From positions 124,001-188,000 of the forward strand of contig NZ_BMWE01000011.1 of assembly GCF_014651075.1 (NCBI RefSeq): a DNA stretch of 64,000 bases, written 5' to 3'. The number at the start of each line of letters is the position of its first letter. The stretch's first letter is position 1. This DNA comes from Streptomyces djakartensis (GTDB lineage Bacteria > Actinomycetota > Actinomycetes > Streptomycetales > Streptomycetaceae). Shown one piece after another: positions 38,601 through 47,675 of this stretch. The notes beneath the pieces were generated by a model that did no database searches, was not told where the DNA came from, and worked only from the letters and a program-made list of their open reading frames with translations. The position numbers were made by a program, and so were the translations under genes.

Positions 38601-40225
38601 CCGCCGGCGACGACCACACGGTCCGGCTGTGGGACGTGGCCGACCCGAAGCGTCCGAGGCCCCTGGGCGAGCCGCTGTCCGGGCACACGGCCGCCGTGCG
38701 CTCGGTGGCGTTCAGCCCGGACGGCGGGACACTGGCGGCCGGCGGCGACGACGGCACGGTCCGGCTGTGGGACGTGAGCGCCCCACGGCGTCCCACACCG
38801 GCCGGTGAGCCGCTGACCGGGCACACCGCCACCGTGCACTCGGTGGCCTTCAGCCCGGACGGCCGTACGCTCGCCAGCGGCGGCTCGGACGACACCGTCC
38901 GGCTCTGGGACGTGGCCGACCCCCGCCGGGCGAAACCGGCCGGCACGCCGCTGACCGGCCACACCGGGCCCATCTGGTCGGTGGCCTTCAGCCCGGGCGG
39001 CGAGACGCTCGCCGCGGCCAGCGAGGACAGTACGGCGAGCCTGTGGAACGTCACCGACCCGGCGTACCCCTCGCAGGTCGGCGGCCCCCTGATGGGCAGC
39101 AGCGGCGAGATGTACGCGCTCGGCTTCAGCCCCGACGGGCGCACCCTCGCCACCGGGACCGGCGACAACAAGGTCCGCCTGTGGTCGCTGCCGACCTCGG
39201 ACATGATCGGCCGGATCGGAGCGTTCCGGCCGGACGGCCGGGTGCTCGCGACGGCGGCGCGGGACCAGCGGATCCGGCTGTGGGACGTGCGCAGGCCCGG
39301 CAGGCCGGTGCCGATGGGCAGGCCGTTCCGGCCGGACGGCGACGTGCACTCCATGGCGTTCGCCGCCGACGGCCGGACCCTGGCGGTGCGGATCGGCACC
39401 AGGGCAATGCAGCTGTGGAACCTCGCCGATCCGGCCCGGCCCGCCCCCCACGGGCCCGCTGTCGCGCTGCGCACCCGGTTCGCGGGCGCGCTGGCCCTCA
39501 GCCCTGACGGACGCACCCTGGCCACCGCCTACGACGACCGCACCATCCAGCTCTGGGACGTGCGCGACCCGTCCCGCCCGCGCCCGCTCGGCGCACCGCT
39601 CACCGGTCACAAGGGCTATGTCAACTCCCTCGTCTTCAGCCCGGACGGCCGCACCCTCGCCAGTGGCAGCGCCGACGGCACCATCCGCCAGTGGAAGGTG
39701 TCCGACCCCGCCCGTGCCACCCGGCTCGGCACACCGCTCAAGGGCCACCTCGGAGCCGTCAACATCCTCGCCTACAGCCCTGACGGCCGTACGCTGGCCA
39801 GCGGCGGCGACGACAACTCGGTCCGCCTCTGGAACGTCACCGACCCCGCCGAGCCCTCCGGGGCCGGGAGCCTCACCGGTCACACGGAAGCGGTCGTGTC
39901 ACTGACCTTCAGCCGCGACGGCCGCACCCTCGCCAGCGGCGGCAACGACAACAGTGTCCGGCTCTGGAACACGTCCGACCCCTCCAGGGCCGCCCCGATC
40001 GGCCAGTCGATGAGTCTCGACGCCAAGAGCGGCAGCTTCCTGTCGTTCAGCCCGGACAGCAACCTGCTCGGGGTGTCGAGCGGCGCGGACACCGTCCGGC
40101 TCTGGGACCTCGACGTCGACCAGGCCGCACGCCGCGTCTGCGAGACGACCCGGGGCGTTCTCACGCGGGACACCTGGGAGGAGTACCTGTCCCGCCTCTC
40201 CTACGACCCGCCGTGCGGGGGCTGA
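35612..40225 (+). CDS. STAND-family NTPase with HTH-like N-terminus and 14 WD40 repeats
   Basis: A 1537-residue protein. Residues 1-100 look like a helix-turn-helix sensor/adaptor (RVSAQRISDWRRARNVPAQF). A P-loop STAND domain of the nSTAND1 type has Walker A GASGAGKSS near 183 and Walker B VIIVDQFEETF near 480. Between them lies a Pro/Ala/Gly/Ser repeat tract (about 325-455) in which APGPGAGS/APESGAAA-like units recur. Winged-helix segments follow, then one membrane helix near 805-827 (GAVAALVALAVLAVGSAVVA). Residues 875-1510 hold 14 WD40 units (FSPDGRTLAS..VRLWDV), enough for two seven-bladed propellers. Such proteins are signal-transducing or conflict (defence) ATPases. It is monocistronic with a GAGAAGGAG site before GTG 35612. 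Confidence 0.93.
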   Translation: METLGSDSGARTAFAERLALLYREAGNPPLKRVSESVVRLQRIDERGRPVRVSAQRISDWRRARNVPAQFTALAAVLHVLIPEARRARPTPVSPGLYDLGQWQRLWERAVADPVGERGAASPAEEGPAADAPSAPGGVCPYRGLASYRLEDANWFFGRERCTDALVAQLRGVADGGGLVMLVGASGAGKSSLLNAGLVPALRAGALSGDDDGGENGRAGTVVQLVPGGAPLAELVRRIPELGPVVFAGEEAGTAAADGWITSEPGADDAVGPGGAEQRSESADAPTVTEPDPREPVGGSTPPGSGSAAPAADPSTAPPPESGARSAPGPGAGSAPGSGAGAVPGPGAGSAPESGAAAAPESAAAAPGFGAGVVPGLGAGSAPESGAGTPGPGAATPPESGAGSAPESGAAAAPESAAAAPGSGAATAPGPGAAAAPESGAATAPGLDAASVRRPGSALWADAVRDAVSAWARREAASGARPVIIVDQFEETFTLCPDEAARRAFVEVLHAACSPAGPGDPAPAVVVLGIRADFYERCLRYPELADALQHRHMVLGPLTTAELREAVTGPARAVGLELEPGLAELIVREVSADGPRGAHDAGVLPLLSHALLATWQRRKAGRLTLAGYRAAGGIQGAVAATAERAWSGLDPAARTAARLLLLRLVRLGEDTQATRRRGTRRKLAEESTDPGKTEESLEALVRARLVTLDAETVEITHEALLHAWPRLRDWIDDDRQGNLLRQRLEEDGRAWEESGRDTSLLYRGSRLEQAHGWAKSAGDTFLTRSAVEFLAASVRLRRRVIWLSRGAVAALVALAVLAVGSAVVAWKQRDDAVFEQVLAQADRVQDTDPSLSAQLDLVAHRLRPDDEGANSRLISVVNAPLATPLAGHTGAVYLTTFSPDGRTLATASYDRTVRLWNVTDRRRPKPLGRPLRGHRSWVSSAVFSPDGRTLASASDDGTIRLWDVTDPGRPQSLGGPLTGHDGTIYLIAFSPDGRTLASAGDDHTVRLWDVADPKRPRPLGEPLSGHTAAVRSVAFSPDGGTLAAGGDDGTVRLWDVSAPRRPTPAGEPLTGHTATVHSVAFSPDGRTLASGGSDDTVRLWDVADPRRAKPAGTPLTGHTGPIWSVAFSPGGETLAAASEDSTASLWNVTDPAYPSQVGGPLMGSSGEMYALGFSPDGRTLATGTGDNKVRLWSLPTSDMIGRIGAFRPDGRVLATAARDQRIRLWDVRRPGRPVPMGRPFRPDGDVHSMAFAADGRTLAVRIGTRAMQLWNLADPARPAPHGPAVALRTRFAGALALSPDGRTLATAYDDRTIQLWDVRDPSRPRPLGAPLTGHKGYVNSLVFSPDGRTLASGSADGTIRQWKVSDPARATRLGTPLKGHLGAVNILAYSPDGRTLASGGDDNSVRLWNVTDPAEPSGAGSLTGHTEAVVSLTFSRDGRTLASGGNDNSVRLWNTSDPSRAAPIGQSMSLDAKSGSFLSFSPDSNLLGVSSGADTVRLWDLDVDQAARRVCETTRGVLTRDTWEEYLSRLSYDPPCGG
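36570..36960 (+). repeat. Degenerate tandem repeat tract coding Ala/Pro/Gly/Ser
   Basis: About 18-27-bp units such as CCCCGGAATCCGGCGCG and GGCTGCCCCGGAAAGCGC recur imperfectly within the STAND gene, keeping the frame throughout. This is slippage-type expansion placed between the Walker A and Walker B coding parts. Confidence 0.85.
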
Positions 40226-40332
40226 CGGGACCTGGTCGCACAACAGGGCTGCCACTCACGGCAGTTGAGTGATACGAGTCACAACCGTGTCTTTACTGTG
40301 CGGACGGTCGGCGTCCTCGCGTAAGCGCTTGT

Positions 40333-40392
40333 TACCCTTGGCCATAGCCCGACCGCTGGTGCATCCCCCGTCGCCAGCGGTCGGGTTTCTTC
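40333..40392 (+). ncRNA. Small hairpin RNA with C-rich loop, copy 2
   Basis: -10-like TACCCT (40333-40338), 9 nt, stem CCCGACCGCTGG (40348-40359), loop TGCATCCCCCGTCG (40360-40373), stem CCAGCGGTCGGG (40374-40385), then TTTCTTC. The loop is identical to copy 1 at 27.5 kb, and the stem differs at three base pairs that all stay paired (GTT/AAC becomes ACC/GGT). It lies between the STAND-WD40 gene and the convergent GNAT gene, whose stop codon touches the RNA tail. Confidence 0.65.
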
Positions 40393-40987
40393 ATCGCAGG
40401 CCGAGGCGCATCAGGATGCGGGGGTGGCCGGCCAGGACCGAGGTGGTCGGCGCCGCGTAGGTGAAGCCGGCGCGTTCGAAGTTCTTCCGCAGTCCGGCGT
40501 ACGCCATCGTCAGGTCGACCTTGGCGTCCCCGTTGTCGAGCGGGTAGGCCTCGACGGCCGGTGCTCCGTGGCCGCGGGCGAACTCGACCGCCCCCGCGAT
40601 GAGGGCGTGCGAGATGCCCCGCCTCCGGTGACCGGGGCGTACCCGGACGCACCACAGCGACCAGACGGGCAGGTCGTCGACGTGCGGAATGCTGCGGCTG
40701 CGGGCGAAGGCGGTGTCCGAGCGCGGGGCGACCGCGGCCCAGCCGACGGGTTCGTCACCGTCGTAGGCGAGCACCCCGGGCGCCGGGTCCGCACGGCACA
40801 GCTCGGCGACGTACGCGCCGCGGGCCGGTCCGCGCAGCTCGTTGTTGAGCTTGGACGGGATCCGGTGGCTCAGGCACCAGCAGACGTTCGCTCCGGGCGA
40901 CTTCGGCCCGAGCACCGCGCGCACGTCCCCGAACTCCGAAGCCGGGCGGACATCGATGGTCACGCCGTCCACGATGACACGCTCCAC
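40391..40987 (-). CDS. GNAT-family N-acetyltransferase
   Basis: A 198-residue acetyltransferase. The acetyl-CoA loop is VRPGHRRRGISHALIAGA (Q/RxxGxG/A type), preceded by the strand SLWCVRVRPG and followed by VEAYPLDNGDAKVDLTMAY and a C-terminal GFTYAA strand. The N-terminal CWCLSHRIPSKLNNELRG segment contains two Cys seen in a Streptomyces subgroup of GNATs. Acceptor unknown. It is convergent with the hairpin RNA and the STAND-WD40 gene. Confidence 0.88.
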   Translation of the reverse strand: MERVIVDGVTIDVRPASEFGDVRAVLGPKSPGANVCWCLSHRIPSKLNNELRGPARGAYVAELCRADPAPGVLAYDGDEPVGWAAVAPRSDTAFARSRSIPHVDDLPVWSLWCVRVRPGHRRRGISHALIAGAVEFARGHGAPAVEAYPLDNGDAKVDLTMAYAGLRKNFERAGFTYAAPTTSVLAGHPRILMRLGLR

Positions 40988-41095
40988 CCCCTCCCGCCGC
41001 CCGGATGGCCCCGGGCCTTCGGTACTCGAACAGCGACCAGGCCGACTCGCACCGCCGGCGCGGCGGTTCGTTCGCGAGACGTTCGCCGGACGACC

Positions 41096-41560
41096 CTACG
41101 CGAGGGCCCGTGCGTCCCGGGCCAGTGCGGCCCAGTCGAGGTCCCGCAGCGCGGACTCCGCGTCGCAGCCCGACGGCAGGCGAGGCGTGGACTGGAACCA
41201 GAGGACGGCCAGGCGGGAGCGGTACAGCACCGGGTCGTGGACCGGGTCGAGGGCCGTGGAGTGGAACGTGCCGAGGCAGGCCACGGCGGGCAGCACCTCG
41301 ACGGGACCGAGGCCGCCCGCGTACTGGTCGGGATACTCGCGCGGCGGCGGCACGAGGTGGACCGGTGTGCCGGGATGGGCCCGCGCGGCGGCGCGCAGCA
41401 GGCCGCGGATGCGCAGCTCGTTGACCGGCGCGCAGGGATAGCCCTCCAGCAGGTCGCCGTACGTGGAGGAGAACCGCAGCTCGGCGAGGTCCACCGAGCG
41501 GCCGGAGGCCAGGACGAGGCGGGCGAGCGCCATGGCCGGCGTCTTGGGGCGGTGCTGCAT
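41096..41560 (-). CDS. Conserved hypothetical protein
   Basis: A 154-residue soluble protein I cannot assign. Features are LRFSSTYGDLLEGYPCAPVN near residue 28, a PPPREYPDQYAG segment and a C-terminal AVLWFQSTPRLPSG followed by a helix (SALRDLDWAALARDARAL). It lies 73 bp downstream of the Prim-Pol gene in the same direction and may be co-transcribed. ATG 41560 or ATG 41533 may be the start. Confidence 0.7.
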   Translation of the reverse strand: MQHRPKTPAMALARLVLASGRSVDLAELRFSSTYGDLLEGYPCAPVNELRIRGLLRAAARAHPGTPVHLVPPPREYPDQYAGGLGPVEVLPAVACLGTFHSTALDPVHDPVLYRSRLAVLWFQSTPRLPSGCDAESALRDLDWAALARDARALA

Positions 41561-41633
41561 GGGGGTCTTTCGGTCGTCCTGGCTCGGCAGGGGCAGGGCA
41601 TGGTTCCTTCAGGGGCAGGGCCGCCCGGTCCCT

Positions 41634-42500
41634 TCACGGCCGGTGCCCCGTCAGCCGTGCCGCCGACGCGATCGTGGCCCGGGCCTCGCGTTCGGACAGG
41701 CCGGTGCCGGTCGCGGCGTCGGCCAGGGCGTCCGCGAGCGCGGGGCCGATGCCGTCCTCGTAGGCGCGGCAGGCCGCCCAGAACAGCCGGGTGTTGCGCT
41801 GGCCCTCGTGCGCGGCGAGGACGAACTGGACCAGGCCGTGGCCGTGTCCGCCGGCCGGCGCGGACGCGGGGTGGTGGGCTCGGGGCGGCGGGATCAGCAG
41901 GCGCAGGAGGGAGCGCGGGCAGGGGGCCGGGGCCAGGTGGGCGGTGCCCGGGGCGGCGGCGTACACGCCCTGGCCGGTGCGGGAACCGGGTCCGACGAGG
42001 TAGCCGCCGGCGCCCCGGATGTCGATGCCGGGGGCGAGCCGCCCCGCCGAGTTGGGGACGACCACCTCCGGGGGGCCGCTCAGCCACAGGTGCCGCCCGC
42101 CGGACGGGGTCAGCACGACCACGGTCGGGGGGATCGTGAACAGGTGCCGCAGAGCCAGCTCGCGCAGGGCGGCGGAGGAGTCCGTGCCGGTCTTCACGTC
42201 CAGGTCGACGCCGATCAGATGGTGCGGGGGCAGTCCGCAGGCGATGCCGTAGCCGGTCGCCCAGGGCGCGGCGGCGAACATCTCCCGGATGCGGTCCGGG
42301 TCGCTGGAGGCGTCGTACACCCCGTGGCCGGGGCGGCCGCACTCGCCGTGGCAGGGGGACGGGGCGGGGTCGTCGCGGTGGGGGGAGCGGAGCGCCGGGA
42401 GCTTCGTGCGGGACAGGGGGATGACGGCCAGTCCGCGTTCGGCGGCTGACAGGGCGTGTGCGAGGGCCAGCGTCGTGGCCTGCCGGTCGGTGGTGGCCAT
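41634..42500 (-). CDS. Bifunctional DNA primase/polymerase (Prim-Pol) domain protein
   Basis: A 288-residue protein with the archaeo-eukaryotic primase-type Prim-Pol domain (PF09250). Catalytic marks are the metal DxD in LIGVDLDVKTG (about residue 92) and the His in SGGRHLWLSG; PGIDIRGAGGYLVGPGS is also conserved. The C-terminal 90 residues are helical, as in a PriCT-like tail. No helicase is fused or adjacent, unlike phage or plasmid replication proteins, but isolated chromosomal copies are usual in Streptomyces. ATG 42500 (MATTDRQATTLALAHAL) is preferred to ATG 42518. Confidence 0.88.
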   Translation of the reverse strand: MATTDRQATTLALAHALSAAERGLAVIPLSRTKLPALRSPHRDDPAPSPCHGECGRPGHGVYDASSDPDRIREMFAAAPWATGYGIACGLPPHHLIGVDLDVKTGTDSSAALRELALRHLFTIPPTVVVLTPSGGRHLWLSGPPEVVVPNSAGRLAPGIDIRGAGGYLVGPGSRTGQGVYAAAPGTAHLAPAPCPRSLLRLLIPPPRAHHPASAPAGGHGHGLVQFVLAAHEGQRNTRLFWAACRAYEDGIGPALADALADAATGTGLSEREARATIASAARLTGHRP

Positions 42501-42605
42501 GCCCCTATTTTCGTACACGCGTTCGAAAAAGGAAAGGGGGAGCCCGCTGTGGCGCGCGGGCTTCCTCGCGCCCCCCGGAGCGCGACGCCTTGACGGAGCA
42601 GTTAA

Positions 42606-42622
42606 TCTGACGGACAGTCAGA
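42606..42622. promoter_or_regulatory. Palindromic operator candidate before the ChsH2-like gene
   Basis: TCTGAC-GGACA-GTCAGA ends 4 bp before the GTG start at 42627. A TTGACG (42588-42593 region) lies upstream at about -35 spacing from GACAGT, so the palindrome overlaps the probable -10 of a leaderless transcript. The TGAC-N5-GTCA form is typical of TetR-family sites. Confidence 0.5.
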
Positions 42623-42626
42623 AACT

Positions 42627-43556
42627 GTGAGTGGTGAGCCGGAGGTCCACGAGGAGTTCGCGGCGCGGCTGAAGGCCTACGAGGGCCGCCCCGCCGCCGC
42701 CACCGGGGTCGGCCGGGACCCCGTCAACGAGCCGATGATCAGGCACTGGTGCGAGGCCATGGGCGACACCAACCCGGCGTACACCGGACCGGACGCCATC
42801 GCTCCCCCCACCATGCTCCAGGCGTGGACGATGGCCGGCCTCACCGGCCGCCCGGAACGCACGGCGGCCTACGACGAACTGCTGCGCCTGCTCGACGAGT
42901 CGGGCCACCACGCGGTCGTCGCCACCGACTGCGAGCAGGAGTACCTGCGCCCCCTGCGCCCCGGGGACCAGATCACCTTCGACTCGGTGATCGAGTCGGT
43001 GTCGGAGCGCAAGACCACCAAGCTGGGAGCGGGCTACTTCGTGACGACCCGTACGGACGTCAGGGCGGGCGGCGAACTCGCCGGCACCCACCGCTTCCGC
43101 ATCCTCAAGTACGCCCCCGCACGCCGCCCGCGGACCCCGGAGCGACACCGCCCGGAGGAACTCCGCCCCCGTCCCGTGATCAACCGCGACACCGCCGGCT
43201 TCTGGGAGGGCGTGGCCCGCCACGAGCTGCTCATCCAGCGCTGCGCCGGCTGCGGCACCCTGCGTCTGCCCTGGCTGCCCGGCTGCAACAGCTGCGGCTG
43301 CGCGCGGTGGGACACCGTGGCGGCGGGCGGCGAGGGCACGGTCTACTCGTACGTCGTCATGCACCACCCGCCCTTCCGGGCCTTCGAGCCTCCGTACGCG
43401 GTCGGCCTGATCGAGCTCGCCGAGGGCGTGCGGATCGTCAGCAACGTGGTGGGGGTGCCGTACGACAAGGTGCGGATCGGTATGCCCGTGCGGCTCACCT
43501 TCCGGCGGTACGACGACAAACTGGTGCTGCCCGTCTTCCGGGCGGTGACCCCGTGA
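42627..43556 (+). CDS. ChsH2-like protein: MaoC-like hydratase plus DUF35 zinc-ribbon/OB fold
   Basis: A 309-residue two-domain protein. Residues 1-160 form a MaoC/hot-dog-like half (VNEPMIRHWCEAMGDTNPAY, APPTMLQAWTM). Residues 175-309 are DUF35: a zinc ribbon with CAGCGTLRLPWLPGCNSCGC (four Cys) and an OB fold (GTVYSYVVMHHPPF). This is the architecture of mycobacterial ChsH2, which forms an enoyl-CoA hydratase with ChsH1 while its DUF35 part binds the aldolase Ltp2 in steroid side-chain cleavage. The next two genes are ChsH1- and Ltp2-like in the same order as the mycobacterial igr operon. Confidence 0.88.
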   Translation: MSGEPEVHEEFAARLKAYEGRPAAATGVGRDPVNEPMIRHWCEAMGDTNPAYTGPDAIAPPTMLQAWTMAGLTGRPERTAAYDELLRLLDESGHHAVVATDCEQEYLRPLRPGDQITFDSVIESVSERKTTKLGAGYFVTTRTDVRAGGELAGTHRFRILKYAPARRPRTPERHRPEELRPRPVINRDTAGFWEGVARHELLIQRCAGCGTLRLPWLPGCNSCGCARWDTVAAGGEGTVYSYVVMHHPPFRAFEPPYAVGLIELAEGVRIVSNVVGVPYDKVRIGMPVRLTFRRYDDKLVLPVFRAVTP

Positions 43557-43948
43557 ACCCCGGAGACCGGCTCCCGGCCCTGGAGATCCCGGTCACCCGC
43601 ACCCTGATCGTCGCCGGGGCGATCGCCTCCCGGGACTACCAGGACGTGCACCACGACCCGGAGCTGGCCCGGCAGAAGGGCTCCCCCGACATCTTCATGA
43701 ACATCCTCACCACCAACGGCCTGGTCGGCCGCTACATCACCGACCACTTCGGGCCCCGGGCCGTGCTGCGCCGGGTCGCCGTCCGGCTCGGCGCGCCCAA
43801 CCATCCCGGCGACACGATGGTGCTGACCGGCACCGTCGAGGAGGTCGACGGCGACACGGTGACCGTCCGGGTCGTCGGCGAGAACGGCATCGGCAGGCAC
43901 GTCACCGGCACGGTGACGGTCTCGGTCCCGGGGGGAGGCCCGGTATGA
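43553..43948 (+). CDS. ChsH1-like MaoC hydratase subunit
   Basis: A 131-residue hot-dog protein. GTG 43553 overlaps the previous stop (GTGA), and its own stop overlaps the next ATG (ATGA), so all three are coupled. The hydratase signature is ASRDYQDVHHDPELARQKGS (Asp and His positions) and DIFMNILTTNGLVGRYITDH. In ChsH1-ChsH2 pairs the catalytic residues sit on this subunit. It would hydrate an enoyl-CoA made by an acyl-CoA dehydrogenase, which is not encoded next to it here. Confidence 0.9.
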   Translation: MNPGDRLPALEIPVTRTLIVAGAIASRDYQDVHHDPELARQKGSPDIFMNILTTNGLVGRYITDHFGPRAVLRRVAVRLGAPNHPGDTMVLTGTVEEVDGDTVTVRVVGENGIGRHVTGTVTVSVPGGGPV

Positions 43949-45117
43949 GCCTGCGCCGGCGCGACACCCTCGGCGGGCGGGCCGCCATCGCCGGCATCGG
44001 CGCCACCGAGTTCTCCAAGGACTCCGGCCGCAGCGAGCTGCGCCTGGCCGTCGAGGCGGTGCGCGCGGCCCTGGACGACGCGGGCCTCACCCCGGCCGAC
44101 GTGGACGGCATGGTCACCTTCACCATGGACACCAGCCCCGAGATCACCGTGGCCCAGGCGGCGGGGATCGGCGAGCTGTCCTTCTTCTCCCGGATCCACT
44201 ACGGCGGCGGCGCGGCCTGCGCCACCGTCCAGCAGGCGGCCCTGGCGATCGCCGCGGGCGTGGCCGACGTGGTCGTCTGCTACCGGGCGTTCAACGAGCG
44301 CTCGGACCGGCGCTTCGGCTCCGGGGTGCGGCACCGGGAGCCGTCGGCGGAGGGCGCGGCGCTCGGCTGGCAGCTGCCGTTCGGCCTGCTCACCCCCGCG
44401 TCGTGGGTGGCGATGGCGGCCCAGCGGTACCTGCACACCTACGGGCTGACGCCGGAGGCCTTCGGGCACGTGGCCGTGACCGACCGCCGGTACGCGGCGA
44501 CCAACCCGGCGGCGTACTTCCACGGCCGGCCCATCACCCTCGCCGACCACGCCGCGTCCCGGTGGATCGCCGAGCCGCTGCGGCTGCTGGACTGCTGCCA
44601 GGAGACGGACGGCGGGCAGGCACTCGTCGTCACCTCCGTGGAGCGGGCCCGCGACCTGCCCCGTCCGCCCGCCGTCGTGGCGGCGGCCGCCCAGGGCGCG
44701 GGACGCGCGCAGGAGCAGATGACCAGCTTCTACCGGGACGACCTGACCGGTCTGCCCGAGAGCGCGGTCGTGGCCCGGCAGCTGTGGCGGTCCTCCGGGC
44801 TCGCCCCGGCCGACATCGACGTGGGGATCCTCTACGACCACTTCACGCCGTTCGTGCTGACGCAGCTGGAGGAGTTCGGCTTCTGCGGCCCCGGCGAGGC
44901 GCCGGACTTCGTGGCCGAGGAGCGCCTGCCGCTCAACACGCACGGCGGGCAGCTCGGGGAGGCGTACCTGCACGGGATGAACGGGGTGGCGGAGGCCGTC
45001 CGGCAGATCAGGGGCACGGCGGTGAACCGGGTACCGGGGGCGGAGCGGATCCTGGTGACGGCCGGCACGGGCGTGCCTACGTCAGGGCTCGTCCTGACCG
45101 CCGACCCTCAGGGCTGA
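43945..45117 (+). CDS. Ltp2-like thiolase-fold aldolase/lipid-transfer protein
   Basis: A 390-residue thiolase-superfamily protein of the SCP-x/Ltp type. The N-terminus is AAIAGIGATEFSKDSGRSE; the usual nucleophilic Cys region reads GGGAACATVQQAALAI, and the C-terminus has LNTHGGQLGEAYLHGMNGVAEAV. In Ltp2 the enzyme is a retro-aldolase acting on a beta-hydroxyacyl-CoA from ChsH1-ChsH2, held by the DUF35 domain, releasing propionyl-CoA and a ketone. Its partner pair is directly upstream, so a three-protein lyase complex is likely. Substrate may be a steroid-like or other alpha-branched acyl-CoA. Confidence 0.88.
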   Translation: MSLRRRDTLGGRAAIAGIGATEFSKDSGRSELRLAVEAVRAALDDAGLTPADVDGMVTFTMDTSPEITVAQAAGIGELSFFSRIHYGGGAACATVQQAALAIAAGVADVVVCYRAFNERSDRRFGSGVRHREPSAEGAALGWQLPFGLLTPASWVAMAAQRYLHTYGLTPEAFGHVAVTDRRYAATNPAAYFHGRPITLADHAASRWIAEPLRLLDCCQETDGGQALVVTSVERARDLPRPPAVVAAAAQGAGRAQEQMTSFYRDDLTGLPESAVVARQLWRSSGLAPADIDVGILYDHFTPFVLTQLEEFGFCGPGEAPDFVAEERLPLNTHGGQLGEAYLHGMNGVAEAVRQIRGTAVNRVPGAERILVTAGTGVPTSGLVLTADPQG

Positions 45118-45249
45118 ACCCGCAGTACCCCGGACCCGCCGCTCCACCTACAGGAGGTGCGGCGACCCCTACCCGTACAACCTGAGGGGGACCCCGCTTC
45201 AGGACCTGCGGCCGATCCGCTCGCGGAACCCCGCTCATAGCGTTGAGCC

Positions 45250-45810
45250 ATGACCACACTCGTCTGCACCAGCGCGTCGCAGGCCGCTGCACCAGCGGCG
45301 CAGACCCTTCCCTACCCGTCCTTCTCGTCGTACGTCAGGGCCCGCCAGCCGGTGCTGCTGCGTACCGCCCGCTCCCTCACCGGCAACCCGAGCGACGCGG
45401 AGGACCTGCTGCAGACCGCGCTGGCCAAGACGTACGTCGCCTGGGAGCGCATCGAGGACCACCGCGCCCTCGACGGCTATGTGCGCCGGGCGCTGTTGAA
45501 CACGCGGACCTCGCAGTGGCGCAAGCGCAAGGTCGACGAGTTCGCCTGCGACGAGCTGCCCGAGCCGGAGCCGGTGCCCGGCGGTGACGACCCGGCCGAG
45601 CGGCAGGCGCTGCGCGACGCGATGTGGCGGGCGATCATGCGGCTGCCCGCCCGGCAGCGGGCGATGGTCGTCCTCAGGTACTACGAGGACCTCAGCGAGG
45701 CCCAGACGGCCGAGCTGCTCGGCGTCTCGGTGGGTACCGTGAAGTCGGCCGTCTCCCGCGCGCTGAGCAAGCTCCGCGACGACTCTGAGCTGGGGTTTGT
45801 CCGCCAGTGA
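45250..45810 (+). CDS. SigE-family (ECF-type) RNA polymerase sigma factor
   Basis: A 186-residue group IV sigma factor. Region 2 includes YVRARQPVLLRTARSLTGNPSDAEDLLQTAL (residues 28-58, split here by family Leu/Ala pattern) and TYVAWERIEDHRALDGYVRRAL; region 4 is RQRAMVVLRYYEDLSEAQTA followed by ELLGVSVGTVKSAVSRALSKL. No anti-sigma gene is adjacent, as is common for the actinobacterial SigE-like family (distinct from the cell-envelope SigE). ATG 45250 starts it. It may be co-regulated with the acyl-CoA ligase downstream, but a 146-bp gap separates them. Confidence 0.9.
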   Translation: MTTLVCTSASQAAAPAAQTLPYPSFSSYVRARQPVLLRTARSLTGNPSDAEDLLQTALAKTYVAWERIEDHRALDGYVRRALLNTRTSQWRKRKVDEFACDELPEPEPVPGGDDPAERQALRDAMWRAIMRLPARQRAMVVLRYYEDLSEAQTAELLGVSVGTVKSAVSRALSKLRDDSELGFVRQ

Positions 45811-45956
45811 GCGAACATGTCGCGCACTCTTGAGCGATAGCGTCGCACGTCGTGACCTGATCGATTGCCCGGTCCTAGTGACATACCACGCGGTATGTGC
45901 GCAGAATCAGCGCAACCCTTACCACCGCGTAGGCAATGTCGCCCCGGGAGGACGCC

Positions 45957-47612
<1,656 letters not shown>

Positions 47613-47675
47613 CCGCGACCGGGGCGACCGCCGTACGCCTCGCCCACTGGCGTACGGCGGCCGACGCCCACCGCG

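Noticed and set aside
37148..39883. Open frame of 911 codons antisense to the STAND-WD40 gene
   Set aside because: Low-complexity Ala/Gly/Val sequence that mirrors the WD40 repeats; a shadow frame without homology.
38260..40100. Repeated DNA segments in the WD40 region as a possible mobile or CRISPR-like array
   Set aside because: The repeats are in-frame coding for WD40 blades with conserved protein pattern; spacing (about 120-130 bp) follows the blades, not a CRISPR layout.
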